A DNA stretch of 64,000 nucleotides from Ectopseudomonas chengduensis. Its GTDB lineage: Bacteria > Pseudomonadota > Gammaproteobacteria > Pseudomonadales > Pseudomonadaceae. The first letter of the stretch is position 1. Every line of letters starts with the position of its first letter. Made by a program: the position numbers and the translations under genes. Below the pieces are notes generated by a model that had not been told where the DNA came from, made no database searches, and worked only from the letters and a program-made list of their open reading frames with translations. Where the stretch lies: contig NZ_FMZQ01000001.1 of NCBI RefSeq assembly GCF_900102635.1, positions 558,001-622,000 of the forward strand, read 5' to 3'. Positions 1 through 11,184 of the stretch are shown here, one piece after another.

Positions 1-860
1 AGGCACTGGAGCGGGCCAAGGTCGAGCTGGACAAGTCCGCTGCGCTGCTGGCTGATGGCGCCATGGACGACAGCCTGAGCTTCTTCGCCAGTCTGCTGAT
101 TCTGCTGCGCGAGGGGCTGGAGGCGATTCTGGTGCTGGCGGCGATTCTCGCCTTTCTGCGCAATACCGGGCAGCAGCAGGCGGTACGCAGTGTGCACATC
201 GGCTGGGGGCTGGCGCTGCTGGCCGGTGTCGCGACCTGGGCGGTGGCGGCCTACCTGATCGACATCAGCGGCGCCCAGCGCGAGCTGCTGGAGGGCGCCA
301 CGGCGTTGTTCGCCAGCGTAGTGCTGCTGTGGGTCGGCGTGTGGATGCATGATCGTCGCCACGCTGCGGCCTGGCAGGATTACATCAAGAGCAGCCTGGT
401 CGGCGGTGGTGGCCGTTTCGGCTTCGCCGTGCTGGCGTTCTTCTCGGTGTATCGCGAGCTGTTCGAAGTAATCCTGTTCTACGAAACCCTCTGGCTGCAG
501 GCCGGCCCTGCCGGGCACGGTGCGGTGCTGGCCGGCGCCGCTGCCGCGCTGGTGCTGCTGATCGGCCTGGCCTGGGTGATCCTGCGCGGCTCGCGCAAAC
601 TGCCGCTGGCAACCTTCTTCGGCGTCAACGCAGTGCTGCTATGCGTGCTCTCCGTGGTCTTCGCTGGCCATGGCGTGGCCGCGTTGCAGGAGGCCGGCGT
701 GCTCGGCACGCGTCCGGTGGCCTTCTTCGAGTTCGACTGGCTGGGCATTCATGCCGATGCCTGGAGCCTGTCGGCGCAGGGCCTGGCGCTGGTCGGTATC
801 GCCCTGCTGTACGGGCGCAGCCTGCTAGGGGAGCGTCGGCGCATGGTCGAGCAGGCCTAG
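1..860 (+). CDS. FTR1 family iron permease, C-terminal part (5' end outside window)
   Basis: The reading frame is open from base 3 to the stop at 858-860, so this is the C-terminal 285 residues of a gene that begins upstream. It is a polytopic membrane protein with about seven hydrophobic segments. Two R-E-x-x-E motifs mark the FTR1/EfeU family: REGLE near visible residue 37 and RELFE near 150. In the family these bind Fe(III) for transport across the inner membrane. The visible N-terminal piece before the first membrane segment is charged and helical. In Pseudomonas this protein is often fused to an N-terminal cytochrome c/periplasmic domain, which would lie outside the window. An internal ATG at 63 is not the likely start, because coding continues through it. 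A hairpin follows at 875-903. Family assignment is firm; the substrate is inferred. Confidence 0.85.
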   Translation, partial: ALERAKVELDKSAALLADGAMDDSLSFFASLLILLREGLEAILVLAAILAFLRNTGQQQAVRSVHIGWGLALLAGVATWAVAAYLIDISGAQRELLEGATALFASVVLLWVGVWMHDRRHAAAWQDYIKSSLVGGGGRFGFAVLAFFSVYRELFEVILFYETLWLQAGPAGHGAVLAGAAAALVLLIGLAWVILRGSRKLPLATFFGVNAVLLCVLSVVFAGHGVAALQEAGVLGTRPVAFFEFDWLGIHADAWSLSAQGLALVGIALLYGRSLLGERRRMVEQA

Positions 861-874
861 CCTACTCAGGTTTG

Positions 875-903
875 AACGAGGGCGAGCTTTGCCCGTCCTC
901 GTT
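875..903 (+). terminator. Hairpin after the FTR1 gene, possible terminator
   Basis: Arms AACGAGG (875-881) and CCTCGTT (897-903) pair perfectly, and inner GGC/GCC bases extend the stem. No long T tract follows, so it may be a weak terminator or an mRNA 3'-end stabiliser. Confidence 0.4.
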
Positions 904-983
904 GTGTCATAGCGTGAACCGCCGCTACGACAGCTGGTCTCAGTGCACCTAGGCTGCTTCCAATTCCTCTGCCGAGTGCGCGC

Positions 984-1319
984 ATGTCTTCCTCGATCCA
1001 TTCCACTCACTACGCCGACAGCCCCGATCTGGCGTTGGCTGTATTGCGTCACCCCACCCTGGAGCAGGCACTCTCAGCGGCCTGTGCCCAACTTGCCATA
1101 CGTGAGGCCTTTCTCGCTGCGTTGCGTGATCCAGCCATCGGTCCGCAGCCGCGGCTGCTATTGGCAATTTCCGGCGCCGACGTGAGTGGTCAGCGTCGCC
1201 TGGCTGCGCTGGTAGCCGAGCTGCTGCCGGACGAGGTGGAGCTGGATCTGATCGAACTGGCCGAGGACAACCTGTCGCGCGCCGTGCGTGAGCGCTGCGA
1301 GCCGTTCTACCAGGCCTGA
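984..1319 (+). CDS. Small SseB C-terminal-domain-like protein, function unknown
   Basis: This 111-residue soluble protein starts at the ATG at 984 and has no signal peptide or membrane segment. The second half (residues ~55-110) has the pattern I associate with the SseB C-terminal domain: a hydrophobic strand L-L-L-A-I-S, a charged helix R-R-L-A-A-L-V-A, then D-E-V-E-L-D-L-I-E-L and a terminal C-E-P-F-Y. SseB was named for enhanced serine sensitivity in E. coli and has no settled biochemical role. The protein is shorter than full SseB (about 250 residues), so it would be a stand-alone C-terminal domain. It sits between the FTR1 gene and the YaiI-like gene, as in other pseudomonads. The gene is real on codon use; the family call is moderate. 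Confidence 0.65.
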   Translation: MSSSIHSTHYADSPDLALAVLRHPTLEQALSAACAQLAIREAFLAALRDPAIGPQPRLLLAISGADVSGQRRLAALVAELLPDEVELDLIELAEDNLSRAVRERCEPFYQA

Positions 1320-1371
1320 GCCTCGCGCCTGCTGGCATACTGGGCGCTGGTTTCTCTGCGGAAGTTGCTGC

Positions 1372-1821
1372 ATGCGCGTATGGATCGACGCCGACGCCTG
1401 CCCTCGGGCGGCGCGGGATCAGGTGGTCAAGTTCGCCCTCAAGCGGGGTTTCGAAGTGGTGCTGGTGGCCGGGCAGGCCGTGGCGCGGCCGAACTTCGCC
1501 TGCGTGAAACTGATCGTGGTGCCCAGCGGGCCGGATGCGGCCGATGATCATCTGGTGGAACACGCGGTGCCCGGCGAGCTGGTGATCTGCAGCGACGTGC
1601 CGCTGGCCGACCGCCTGGTGAAGAAGGGCGTCGCCGCACTCGACCCGCGTGGTCGCGAGTTCGACGAGCGCAACATGGGCGAGCGTCTGGCGGTGCGTAA
1701 TCTGTTCACCGACCTGCGCGAGCAGGGCCAGGTGGGTGGTGGCCAGGCGCCGTATTCGGAGAAGGACCGGCAGGCCTTCGCCAATGCGCTGGATCGGATT
1801 CTCACGCGTTTGAGTCGTTAG
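1372..1821 (+). CDS. YaiI/YqxD (UPF0178, DUF188) family protein
   Basis: This 149-residue protein starts M-R-V-W-I-D-A-D-A-C-P, the typical UPF0178 opening, which fixes the ATG at 1372 although the frame is open further upstream. Further family signatures are S-D-V-P-L-A near residue 78 and a conserved R-G-R-E-F-D-E-R-N near 95-103. The family has a PIN-like fold with conserved acidic residues at the N-terminus (D6, D8), suggesting a metal-dependent nuclease-like fold, but no activity is established. The length is normal for the family. It follows the SseB-like gene by 52 bases and may be cotranscribed. A REP pair follows directly. Confidence 0.9.
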   Translation: MRVWIDADACPRAARDQVVKFALKRGFEVVLVAGQAVARPNFACVKLIVVPSGPDAADDHLVEHAVPGELVICSDVPLADRLVKKGVAALDPRGREFDERNMGERLAVRNLFTDLREQGQVGGGQAPYSEKDRQAFANALDRILTRLSR

Positions 1822-1824
1822 CTG

Positions 1825-1898
1825 CCCCGGATTGCATCCGGGCTACGGGGCGTATGGCAAACCCATTTTCAGCGTTGTAGCCCGGATGAAATCCGGGG
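1825..1898. repeat. REP pair, family A (GTAGCCCGGAT type)
   Basis: Two 22-base units face each other: 1825-1846 and 1877-1898. The arms differ at one position, and each unit is itself a short palindrome built on CCCGGAT/ATCCGGG. The same unit recurs at 39846-39867 and, as a perfect pair, at 43773-43831. This is a typical REP doublet between convergent genes. Confidence 0.85.
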
Positions 1899-1911
1899 AT
1901 GGCGGACTCCG

Positions 1912-2379
1912 TCAGCCACACAGATAGGTGCCGGTGCCAACCGCCACCAGCACGCCCTCGTCGTTATGCAGCTCCATACGAATCACCGCCACCTTGTTGC
2001 CGGCGCGCAGTGGCGTGGCCGTGGCAGTGAAACGCTGGCCGCGGCCTGGACGCAGGTAGTCGATGCGCAGGTCGATGGTGCCGAGCTTGGACAGCTTGCT
2101 CATGCGTTCGGCTGGCGGCAGGTGCTGGTGGTTGGCGAAGGCGCCGATCAGCGCCATGGCGCCGCCGCAGACGTCGAGCAGCGAGGAAATCACTCCGCCG
2201 TGCAGGATGCCGTGAACGAAGTTGCCGATCAGCTCGGGCTTCATCGGCAGGTGCATGGTCACCCGCTCGGAGCTCAGCTCATCGAGCTCGATGCCGAGCA
2301 CCTGATTGAAGGGAATGCGCTGGAAGAAACTGGCCACCGCCTGTTGCAGGTCGGGGCTGAGGACGAAGGGCTGGGACAT
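1912..2379 (-). CDS. PaaI-like hotdog-fold thioesterase
   Basis: This 155-residue protein has the acyl-CoA thioesterase pattern G-N-F-V-H-G-I-L-H-G-G-V-I-S-S-L-L-D near residues 55-72, where H-G-G-V and the following D form the hotdog active-site helix. It probably hydrolyses an acyl- or aryl-CoA ester in the cytoplasm; the substrate is unknown. The ATG at 2379 is chosen because a GGAG ribosome site lies about 10 bases upstream and family similarity begins there; the frame stays open to 2463 but that extension looks non-coding. It is transcribed toward the YaiI-like gene, with a REP pair between the stop codons. Confidence 0.85.
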   Translation of the reverse strand: MSQPFVLSPDLQQAVASFFQRIPFNQVLGIELDELSSERVTMHLPMKPELIGNFVHGILHGGVISSLLDVCGGAMALIGAFANHQHLPPAERMSKLSKLGTIDLRIDYLRPGRGQRFTATATPLRAGNKVAVIRMELHNDEGVLVAVGTGTYLCG

Positions 2380-2532
2380 GGCAGGGGCTCCGGGAAATCC
2401 TGTCGCCACGCTGCAGTACCGCGCAAGACTTGGCCAGAGGCAATGCAGGAGTGCCCTGAGCATTGGCCGGATCGGCCTGACTCCTGTGGGAGGATTCGGG
2501 TGCGTTCCGCTTCAGCTTCAGTATCGATGAGC

Positions 2533-2642
2533 GTGGGCTGAAGCCCACCCTACAAAGTTCAAGACTCCTGCCCGTAGGGTGGGCTTCAGCCCACCAATGG
2601 CAATCAAGGTGGGCTAAAACGGAACGCCGCCCAACCCACCCC
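2533..2642. repeat. REP cluster, family B (GTAGGGTGGGCT type)
   Basis: Unit 2533-2553 and inverted unit 2574-2595 both carry the GGGCT(G/T)(A/C)AGCCC palindrome next to CCCTAC/GTAGGG. A degenerate third copy lies at 2609-2642. This fills most of the gap between the thioesterase and elbB; no gene is seen in it. Related copies are at 15459-15525 and 50611-50724. Confidence 0.85.
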
Positions 2643-2694
2643 ACGGGACCCCAGCGTCAATTCAGGCGCAACGCCACATGCCGACGCCTGAAAA

Positions 2695-3354
2695 TCAGTG
2701 GTGCGCCAGCTCCAACACACGGTCGACCAGTTTGTTGATGCCCGACGCTGCCTCGGCGATGGATTGGGCGAGCATATAGGCCGGTGTAGTCACCAGCTTG
2801 CGCTGGCTGTCTTCGATGATATCGCTGACCTCGCACTCATGGTGCTCGGCGCCCATCTGGGTCAGGGCGGCGGCGGTGTCATGATCGCTGCCGATGGTGC
2901 AGACCACGCCGGCACCGAAGATCTTCGCCGCCAGTACCGGGGCGATGCACATCAGGCCGACCGGCTTGCCGGCATCGACGAACGCCTTGCAAGCCGCCAG
3001 CACGTCAGGCTGCACGGTGCAGCCGGCGCCGCTGGTGGCGAAGTCGGAGAGGTTCTTCGCTACGCCGAAGCCGCCGGGCAGGATCAGCGCGTCGAACTCT
3101 GCCATGTGCAGCAGCTTGACGTCCTTGATCTGGCCGCGGGCGATGCGCGCCGATTCCACCAGCACGTTGCGTGTTTCGTTCATCTCGTCGCCGCTGTAGT
3201 GATCGACCACGTGCAGCTGCGGCACGTTAGGGGCGAAACACTGGACTTCGGCACCACGCTGGTCGAGGCGCAGCAGGGTGATCACGCTTTCATGGATCTC
3301 GGCGCCATCGTAGACGCCACAGCCGGACAGAATCACTGCCACTTTCTTGCTCAT
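2695..3354 (-). CDS. elbB: ElbB, isoprenoid biosynthesis glyoxalase-like DJ-1/PfpI family protein
   Basis: This 219-residue protein has the class I glutamine amidotransferase/DJ-1 fold. The nucleophile elbow is G-L-M-C-I-A-P-V with Cys136. The opening M-S-K-K-V-A-V-I-L-S-G-C-G-V-Y-D-G and L-P-G-G-F-G-V-A-K-N near 92-101 are diagnostic of ElbB. E. coli ElbB has glyoxalase activity in vitro and was linked to isoprenoid synthesis; its physiological role is unclear. The start at 3354 has an AGGAG site 7 bases upstream. It is a single-gene unit, divergent from the sterol-desaturase-like gene. Confidence 0.93.
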   Translation of the reverse strand: MSKKVAVILSGCGVYDGAEIHESVITLLRLDQRGAEVQCFAPNVPQLHVVDHYSGDEMNETRNVLVESARIARGQIKDVKLLHMAEFDALILPGGFGVAKNLSDFATSGAGCTVQPDVLAACKAFVDAGKPVGLMCIAPVLAAKIFGAGVVCTIGSDHDTAAALTQMGAEHHECEVSDIIEDSQRKLVTTPAYMLAQSIAEAASGINKLVDRVLELAHH

Positions 3355-3529
3355 GCTCGACTCCTGGTGAGGAAAGACGCGACCTTGAAACGGGCGCGGG
3401 TATTACCAATGCTGGGGTTGTCGCCAAATGCCACTCGGACTGTCATTTGCCGCCGCGAAGCCTGACGAAGCTGCGCATAGGATGAATAACAGCTCATTCC
3501 CGACACAAGTACAACGATATGGTGCAGTC

Positions 3530-4804
3530 ATGAATTACGTTCTTTACGCAATGCCCTTCTTCTTCCTGCTGATCGGCCTGGAATTGCTCGCTGACCGCTG
3601 GCGCGGCATGCGCACCTATCGCCTGGCCGATGCCCTTAACAGCGTCAGTGCCGGCGTACTGTCCCAGGCCATCGGGATTCTCACCAAGGTGGTCGTCCTG
3701 CTGACCTACGCCTTCGCCTGGGAGCAGCTGGCGCTGTTCGAGTTGTCCGAAAGCAGTCTCTGGGTATGGCTCTTCGCCTTCGTCTTCTACGATTTCTGCT
3801 ACTACTGGAACCACCGCCTGGGCCATGAGCGCAATGTGCTCTGGGCCGCCCATGCGGTGCACCACCAGAGCGAGGACTACAACCTCTCCACCGCGTTACG
3901 GCAAACCAGCACCGGTTTCATCTTCGGCTGGATCTTCTATCTGCCGATGGCCGTGGTCGGTGTACCGCCGCTGGTCTTCCTCAGCGTTGCCGCCCTGAAC
4001 CTGCTGTATCAGTTCTGGGTGCATACCCGGCATATCCCCAAACTGGGCTGGTTCGAGTGGCTGTTCATCACCCCGTCCAACCACCGCGTGCATCATGCAC
4101 AGAATCCTATCTACATGGATCGCAATTACGGCGGTGTGTTCATTGTCTGGGATCGAATTTTTGGCACCTTCCAGGAGGAGCTCGACGAAGAACCGGTGGT
4201 CTTCGGCGTGACCGTGCCGCTGGCCAGCTGGAACCCGCTGTGGGCCAACCTGCAGGTCTACGCCGGGCTATGGAGTGATGCCAGGCGCGCCAGTTCCTGG
4301 TGGGACAAGCTGCGCATCTGGTTCATGCCTACCGGTTGGCGCCCGGCCGACGTCGCGGCGCGTTACCCGCAGGCCAAGGCGGACCTGAGCCATTTCCGCA
4401 AGTTCGAGGTACCGCTGGGGCGCGGCGCGCAGGTCTACGCGCTGCTGCAGTTCGTCTGCTACCTGCTGGCCGTCGTGTGGCTGCTGGCGCAGGGCGATGC
4501 GCTGGCCACCGGCGCCGTGCTGCTGGCCTGTCTGTGGATGGCCCTGGGCCTGTACAGCATCGGCATGTGGCTGGAGAACCGCAGCCATGCCTGGCGTCTG
4601 GAGTGCCTGCGTCTGGCGATCAACCTGCCGGCATTCTGGCTGGCCGGCGAACTCGGCATGCTGACGTTGGATGCCACCGCCTGGGCCTGGCTGATCGGCT
4701 ACAGCCTAGTCAGCATGCTTGGATTGTGGCTGGTGCCGCGCGTAGGGCGGACCGGAACGCCGGCCGCTCGTAGCGAAGCGAACAGTCCGCACATTGGCGC
4801 ATGA
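3530..4804 (+). CDS. Sterol desaturase / fatty acid hydroxylase superfamily membrane protein
   Basis: This 424-residue membrane protein carries the di-iron histidine clusters of the superfamily: H-R-L-G-H near residue 100, H-A-V-H-H near 112 and H-R-V-H-H near 186. It should hydroxylate or desaturate a lipid in the inner membrane; the substrate cannot be told. After the catalytic region (to about residue 275) there is an unusual C-terminal part with about four more hydrophobic segments (from about 300), so it is longer than simple members of the family. Start choice is uncertain: the frame is open from 3428 with ATGs at 3428, 3482 and 3530. I prefer 3530 because the membrane protein begins there. 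No clear ribosome site is seen for any of the three. Confidence 0.85.
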   Translation: MNYVLYAMPFFFLLIGLELLADRWRGMRTYRLADALNSVSAGVLSQAIGILTKVVVLLTYAFAWEQLALFELSESSLWVWLFAFVFYDFCYYWNHRLGHERNVLWAAHAVHHQSEDYNLSTALRQTSTGFIFGWIFYLPMAVVGVPPLVFLSVAALNLLYQFWVHTRHIPKLGWFEWLFITPSNHRVHHAQNPIYMDRNYGGVFIVWDRIFGTFQEELDEEPVVFGVTVPLASWNPLWANLQVYAGLWSDARRASSWWDKLRIWFMPTGWRPADVAARYPQAKADLSHFRKFEVPLGRGAQVYALLQFVCYLLAVVWLLAQGDALATGAVLLACLWMALGLYSIGMWLENRSHAWRLECLRLAINLPAFWLAGELGMLTLDATAWAWLIGYSLVSMLGLWLVPRVGRTGTPAARSEANSPHIGA

Positions 4805-4911
4805 CCTGATATCCACATGAGTCGTGAAGCTGCAGCGGCGTACTGCCTGCGGCGAGCGGATCGCCGCCCGGTACGCCCTACGCGCTGATGGGTATCTGGC
4901 TGGCGCGCGGC

Positions 4912-6674
<1,763 letters not shown>

Positions 6675-6693
6675 CGCTCTCAGGAACCCAGCG

Positions 6694-8877
6694 ATGAACA
6701 GCGAAGGACTCAACAGCGAAGTGCTCGACAACAACCCGCCTCAGGCCGAGGTGGTCGCCGAGACGCCAGTGGTGGAAACTCCGCCGCCGGCCCCGATCCC
6801 CAGCCTGGATGACAGCAGCCTGTACATCCACCGTGAACTGTCGCAGTTGCAGTTCAACATCCGCGTGCTGGAACAGGCGCTGGACGAGTCCTATCCGTTG
6901 CTCGAACGCCTGAAGTTCCTGCTGATCTTCTCCAGCAACCTCGACGAGTTCTTCGAGATTCGCGTCGCCGGCCTGAAGAAACAGATCAACTTCGCCCGTG
7001 AACAGGCCGGCGCCGATGGCCTGCAGCCGCACCAGGCGCTGGCGCGGATCAGCGAGCTGGTGCACGAGCAGGTCGAGCGCCAGTACGCCATTCTCAACGA
7101 CACGCTGTTCCCGGCGCTGGCCAAGCACAACATTAACTTCATCCGCCGCCGTTACTGGACGACCAAGCTCAAGGCCTGGGTGCGCCGCTACTTCCGCGAC
7201 GAGATCGCGCCGATCATCACGCCTATCGGCCTTGATCCGACGCACCCCTTCCCGCTGCTGGTGAACAAGAGCCTGAACTTCATCGTCGAGCTGGAGGGTG
7301 TCGATGCCTTCGGTCGCGACTCCGGTCTGGCCATCATCCCGGCGCCGCGTCTGCTGCCGCGTATCATCAAGGTCCCGGAAGACGTCGGCGGGCCCGGCGA
7401 CAACTACGTATTCCTTTCGTCAATGATCCACGCTCATGCCGATGACCTGTTCCAGGGCATGAAGGTCAAGGGCTGCTACCAGTTCCGCCTGACCCGTAAC
7501 GCCGACCTGTCGGTGGATACCGAGGACGTCGAAGACCTGGCGCGTGCCCTGCGCGGCGAGCTGTTCAGCCGTCGCTATGGTGATGCGGTGCGTCTGGAGG
7601 TAGTCGACACCTGCCCGAAACACCTACGCGATCACCTGCTCAAGCAATTCGGCCTGACCGAGAGCGAGTTGTACCAGGTCAACGGCCCGGTCAACCTGAC
7701 CCGGCTGTTCAGCATCACCGGCCTGGATAACCACCCGGAGCTGCAGTACGCGCCGTTCACTCCGGTGATCCCCAAGCTGCTGCAGAACGCCGAGAACATC
7801 TTCAGCGTGGTCAGTAAGCAGGACATCCTCCTGCTGCACCCCTTCGAGTCCTTCACCCCGGTGGTCGACCTGTTGCGCCAGGCGGCGAAAGACCCGCACG
7901 TGCTGGCGATCAAACAGACGCTGTATCGCTCCGGTGCCAACTCGGAGATCGTCGACGCCCTGGTGGAGGCAGCGCGTAACGGCAAGGAAGTCACCGCGGT
8001 GATCGAGCTGCGTGCGCGCTTCGACGAAGAGTCCAACCTGGCCCTGGCCAGCCGTCTGCAGGCCGCTGGTGCAGTAGTGATCTACGGTGTGGTCGGCTTC
8101 AAGACTCACGCCAAGATGATGCTCATCCTGCGCCGCGAGAACGGCGAGATCGTCCGCTATGCACACTTGGGCACCGGCAACTACCACGCCGGCAACGCCA
8201 AGCTGTACACCGACTACAGCCTGCTCACCGCCGACGTGGCTCTGGGCGAGGACGTGTCGAAGCTGTTCAGCCAGCTGATTGGCATGGGCAAGACCCTGCG
8301 CATGAAGAAACTGCTGCACGCGCCCTTCACCCTGAAGAAGACCCTGCTCGACCTGATCGCCAAGGAAACCGCAGCTGCAGCCGAAGGCAAGCCGGCGCAC
8401 ATCATCGCCAAGTTCAACTCGCTGACCGACCCCAAGGTGATCCGCGCGCTGTACAAGGCCAGCCAGACCGGGGTGAAGATTGACCTGGTGGTGCGTGGCA
8501 TGTGCTGCCTGCGCCCGGGTATCGCCGGGGTGTCGCACAACATCCAGGTGCGCTCGATCATCGGTCGCTTCCTCGAGCATACGCGGGTGTTCTACTTCCT
8601 CAATGGCGGTGACGAGAAGATCTACCTGTCCAGCGCCGACTGGATGGAGCGCAACCTCGACAAGCGTGTCGAGACCTGCTTCCCGGTGGAGGGCAAGAAG
8701 CTCATCATGCGCGTAAAGAAGGAGTTGGAAAGCTACCTGACCGACAACACCCAGGCCTGGGTGCTGCAGTCCGATGGTCGTTACCTGCGCCAGCAGCCCA
8801 CCGGCAACCAGAACCCGCGCAGCGCGCAGTCCGGCTTGCTGGAGAAACTCACCGCACCAGTGATCGTGACGCGTTAA
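6694..8877 (+). CDS. ppk: Polyphosphate kinase 1
   Basis: Ppk reversibly transfers the gamma-phosphate of ATP onto inorganic polyphosphate. The 727-residue protein has the N-terminal [17 protein letters not shown] motif near residue 45. The phosphohistidine region H-L-G-T-G-N-Y-H starts near residue 490 and a second H-T-R-V-F-Y-F-L-N near 629. The first ~40 residues are a proline- and glutamate-rich extension without fold, making it longer than the usual ~690. The gene is 19 bases after hemB and may share its transcript. It converges on ppx, which removes the same polymer; the window also holds a triphosphatase-like gene and a phosphate transporter. Confidence 0.96.
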   Translation: MNSEGLNSEVLDNNPPQAEVVAETPVVETPPPAPIPSLDDSSLYIHRELSQLQFNIRVLEQALDESYPLLERLKFLLIFSSNLDEFFEIRVAGLKKQINFAREQAGADGLQPHQALARISELVHEQVERQYAILNDTLFPALAKHNINFIRRRYWTTKLKAWVRRYFRDEIAPIITPIGLDPTHPFPLLVNKSLNFIVELEGVDAFGRDSGLAIIPAPRLLPRIIKVPEDVGGPGDNYVFLSSMIHAHADDLFQGMKVKGCYQFRLTRNADLSVDTEDVEDLARALRGELFSRRYGDAVRLEVVDTCPKHLRDHLLKQFGLTESELYQVNGPVNLTRLFSITGLDNHPELQYAPFTPVIPKLLQNAENIFSVVSKQDILLLHPFESFTPVVDLLRQAAKDPHVLAIKQTLYRSGANSEIVDALVEAARNGKEVTAVIELRARFDEESNLALASRLQAAGAVVIYGVVGFKTHAKMMLILRRENGEIVRYAHLGTGNYHAGNAKLYTDYSLLTADVALGEDVSKLFSQLIGMGKTLRMKKLLHAPFTLKKTLLDLIAKETAAAAEGKPAHIIAKFNSLTDPKVIRALYKASQTGVKIDLVVRGMCCLRPGIAGVSHNIQVRSIIGRFLEHTRVFYFLNGGDEKIYLSSADWMERNLDKRVETCFPVEGKKLIMRVKKELESYLTDNTQAWVLQSDGRYLRQQPTGNQNPRSAQSGLLEKLTAPVIVTR

Positions 8878-8967
8878 AAAGGCCGCTTGCGGCCATCTGA
8901 TGACCCTCTCCCATTTATGGGGCGAAGAGGCGCGTTTTTGGAAGCACTGCTTCCTGCGCCGATGAGC

Positions 8968-8989
8968 GCCTGATCGCTGGCGATCAGGC
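8968..8989. repeat. Perfect inverted repeat between ppk and ppx
   Basis: GCCTGATCG (8968-8976), spacer CTGG, CGATCAGGC (8981-8989). It could act as a bidirectional terminator hairpin between the convergent genes, though no T tract follows. A weaker hairpin GGCC-GCTTGC-GGCC lies at 8881-8894. Confidence 0.5.
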
Positions 8990-9013
8990 CGGGAGAGAGA
9001 GCTTTACGGTCCT

Positions 9014-9071
9014 GGCGGGTTTCACCCGCCCTACAGGTCGAGCCACGTCCGTAGGGTGCGCCATGCGCACC
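9014..9071. repeat. Two REP units: family C (GGCGGGT..ACCCGCC) and a GTGCGC palindrome
   Basis: A single family C unit lies at 9014-9034, and a different unit, GTAGGGTGCGCCATGCGCACC, lies at 9051-9071 just before the ppx stop. Both share the GTAGGG/CCCTAC edge seen in the other families of this window. Confidence 0.75.
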
Positions 9072-9077
9072 GGGGTA

Positions 9078-10580
9078 TCAACGCACGCTCAACGTCAGGT
9101 CGATGCGCTTGAGCCACTCGGCTTCAGCTTCGAAGTCCGCCAAGGTCAGCGGGTTGGCGGCCAGCCAGCCTTCAGGAAAGACGATTTCCAGGCTGTTGTC
9201 GCCGACCTTGAACTGCACCTCGGGCATGCTCTGCGTGCCGCGAATATGGTGAAAGAGGATGGCGAAGCGCAGCAGCACGCACAGGCGCATCAGCTTCACG
9301 CCTTCCTCGCCGAAGTCGGCGAACTTGTCCTTGGGAATATTACGGCGGTGGCCGCGCACCAGCAGGGCGAGCATTTGCTGATCCTGACGCGAGAAACCCG
9401 ACAGGTCGGAGTGCTCGATCAAGTAGGCGCCGTGTTTGTGGTACTGGTAGTGGGCGATATCCAGACCCACCTCGTGCACCTTGGCGCCCCAGCTGAGCAG
9501 TTCACGATGCCAGTCGTCGGTCAGCCCCCAATCATTGGCAACCTTGTCCAGCGCTGAAAGCGCCTTTGCCTCGACCCGAGCGGCCTGATCGACATCGACG
9601 TGGTAACGCTCCATGAACGCCGACAGCGTGCGTTCGCGTACGTCCTCGTGCTGGTGACGGCCGAGCAGGTCGTACAGCACGCCTTCGCGCAGAGCACCTT
9701 CGGAGTGGCTCATGCGCTGGATGTCGCAGGCATCGAAGATGGCTTCGAGAATCGCCAGGCCGGCGGGGAAGATGCCGCGGCGGTCCGGCTTGATGCCGTC
9801 GAGGTCGATCTTGTCCACTTCGCCGAGCTTGAACAGCTTGCGTTTGAGCCAGGCCAGGCCCTCGACCGTGATCTCACCATTGCTCAGGCCGGCAGCCTTG
9901 GTCGTCAGGCCGATGGCCTTGATGGTGCCGGAGGCGCCGACGGCATCTTCCCAGCCGAGGCGGCGCAGGCTCTGCTCGATGCCCATCAGTTCCAGACGGG
10001 CAGCGGTGTAGGCCTGGGCATAGCGCGCCGGGGTGATCTTGCCGTCCTTGAAATAACGCTGGGTGAAGCTGACGCAGCCCATCTGCAGGCTTTCACGCAG
10101 CAGCGGCTCGAAACGTTGGCCGATGATGAACTCGGTGCTGCCGCCGCCAATGTCGGCCACCAGGCGTTTGCCGGGGGTGTCAGCGATGCTGTGGGACACG
10201 CCGAGGTAGATCAGACGGGCTTCTTCACGGCCGGAAATCACCTCGACCTGATGGCCGAGAATTTCCTCGGCGCGGCGGATGAACACCGCGCGGTTGCGCG
10301 CCTCACGCAGGGCGTTGGTGCCGACGATGCGTACAGCGCCTTCCGGCAGTGTGTTGGTGAATTGGGCGAAACGACGCAGGCAGTCGAGCCCGCGCTGCAT
10401 CGCTTCTTCGCTGAGCTGGCGCTCGTCGTCCAGGCCCGCGGCCAGTTGGACCTTGTCGCCGAGGCGCTCGAGGATGCGAATTTCGTGATTGTCGGCCTTG
10501 GCCAGCACCATATGAAAGCTGTTCGACCCCAGGTCGATGGCAGCGATCAGGGGAAAACTCTCGGCAGGGGCGTTAGGCAT
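9078..10580 (-). CDS. ppx: Exopolyphosphatase (Ppx/GppA family)
   Basis: This 500-residue protein of the ASKHA superfamily releases orthophosphate from polyphosphate and may also hydrolyse pppGpp. Phosphate-binding loops are D-L-G-S-N-S-F-H-M at residues 16-24 and [10 protein letters not shown] near 145-154. A C-terminal HD-like helical region follows (H-E-V-G-L-D-I near 378, with H-x-R-R-N near 420). The length is normal for the long, two-domain Ppx. The ATG at 10580 is followed by the expected N-terminus. Convergence with ppk suggests separate control of synthesis and breakdown. Confidence 0.95.
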   Translation of the reverse strand: MPNAPAESFPLIAAIDLGSNSFHMVLAKADNHEIRILERLGDKVQLAAGLDDERQLSEEAMQRGLDCLRRFAQFTNTLPEGAVRIVGTNALREARNRAVFIRRAEEILGHQVEVISGREEARLIYLGVSHSIADTPGKRLVADIGGGSTEFIIGQRFEPLLRESLQMGCVSFTQRYFKDGKITPARYAQAYTAARLELMGIEQSLRRLGWEDAVGASGTIKAIGLTTKAAGLSNGEITVEGLAWLKRKLFKLGEVDKIDLDGIKPDRRGIFPAGLAILEAIFDACDIQRMSHSEGALREGVLYDLLGRHQHEDVRERTLSAFMERYHVDVDQAARVEAKALSALDKVANDWGLTDDWHRELLSWGAKVHEVGLDIAHYQYHKHGAYLIEHSDLSGFSRQDQQMLALLVRGHRRNIPKDKFADFGEEGVKLMRLCVLLRFAILFHHIRGTQSMPEVQFKVGDNSLEIVFPEGWLAANPLTLADFEAEAEWLKRIDLTLSVR

Positions 10581-10678
10581 GATTACGGCATCTCGTTCGA
10601 TTTCCGCGCCATCGTGCCACGACTGAGCGCATGAGCCAACGCATACGGATGTCGCATGAAACTGGTCTAGACCTGTGA

Positions 10679-11179
10679 TCAGGGCAGGTTTAGCGCACTA
10701 AGTGGCTGTCTCAGCATCTGCTCGTCGCAGTTATGGCCGTCGCCACCACGGTCCACCACCAGGAAGCGGCCGGGGTGTTGCAGGCACAGTAAAGGGTGGT
10801 GCCAGGTGCCGCGAGCGTAGTTCACGCCCTGATCCGGCGCGCTGATGAAGGCGCGGATCTGCGACTCATCCAGTTCGCCGGGCGGCGCGACGACAATCAG
10901 CATGCGCCCGCCATCCACCGGGTAGAACGCCTGGCTGCCCAGCGGGTGACGTTCGAGCATGCGAATCTCGACGGGTGCGTGCCAGGCCTTACCTTCGAAC
11001 AGGTTGACCAGGGGGCGCGGCGCCTCACCGGCCAGCTCCACCTGCACCAGATCGTGGTAGCGAGTGGTGGTGCCGGCGTTGATCGGGAAGGCCGTGGCGC
11101 CGGCAGTTTCGATCACGTCGCCGAACGGCGCGAAGGCTTCGCGAGTCAGTGGTTCGATGCGTAATGGCAGCGGCGTCAT
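10679..11179 (-). CDS. allA: Ureidoglycolate lyase
   Basis: AllA splits ureidoglycolate to glyoxylate and urea at the end of purine/allantoin breakdown. The ~166-residue protein shows the family opening [17 protein letters not shown], then [12 protein letters not shown] near 75 and [13 protein letters not shown] near 123, with metal-fold residues as in cupin-like AllA. The start is ambiguous: a GTG at 11188 overlaps the upstream stop as GTGA, and an ATG lies at 11179. Either implies coupling to the ABC ATPase gene. Finding it as the last gene of a transporter operon suggests the imported compound is a ureide or related nitrogen source. The rest of the allantoin pathway is not in the window. 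Confidence 0.88.
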   Translation of the reverse strand: MTPLPLRIEPLTREAFAPFGDVIETAGATAFPINAGTTTRYHDLVQVELAGEAPRPLVNLFEGKAWHAPVEIRMLERHPLGSQAFYPVDGGRMLIVVAPPGELDESQIRAFISAPDQGVNYARGTWHHPLLCLQHPGRFLVVDRGGDGHNCDEQMLRQPLSALNLP

Positions 11180-11184
11180 GGCGT

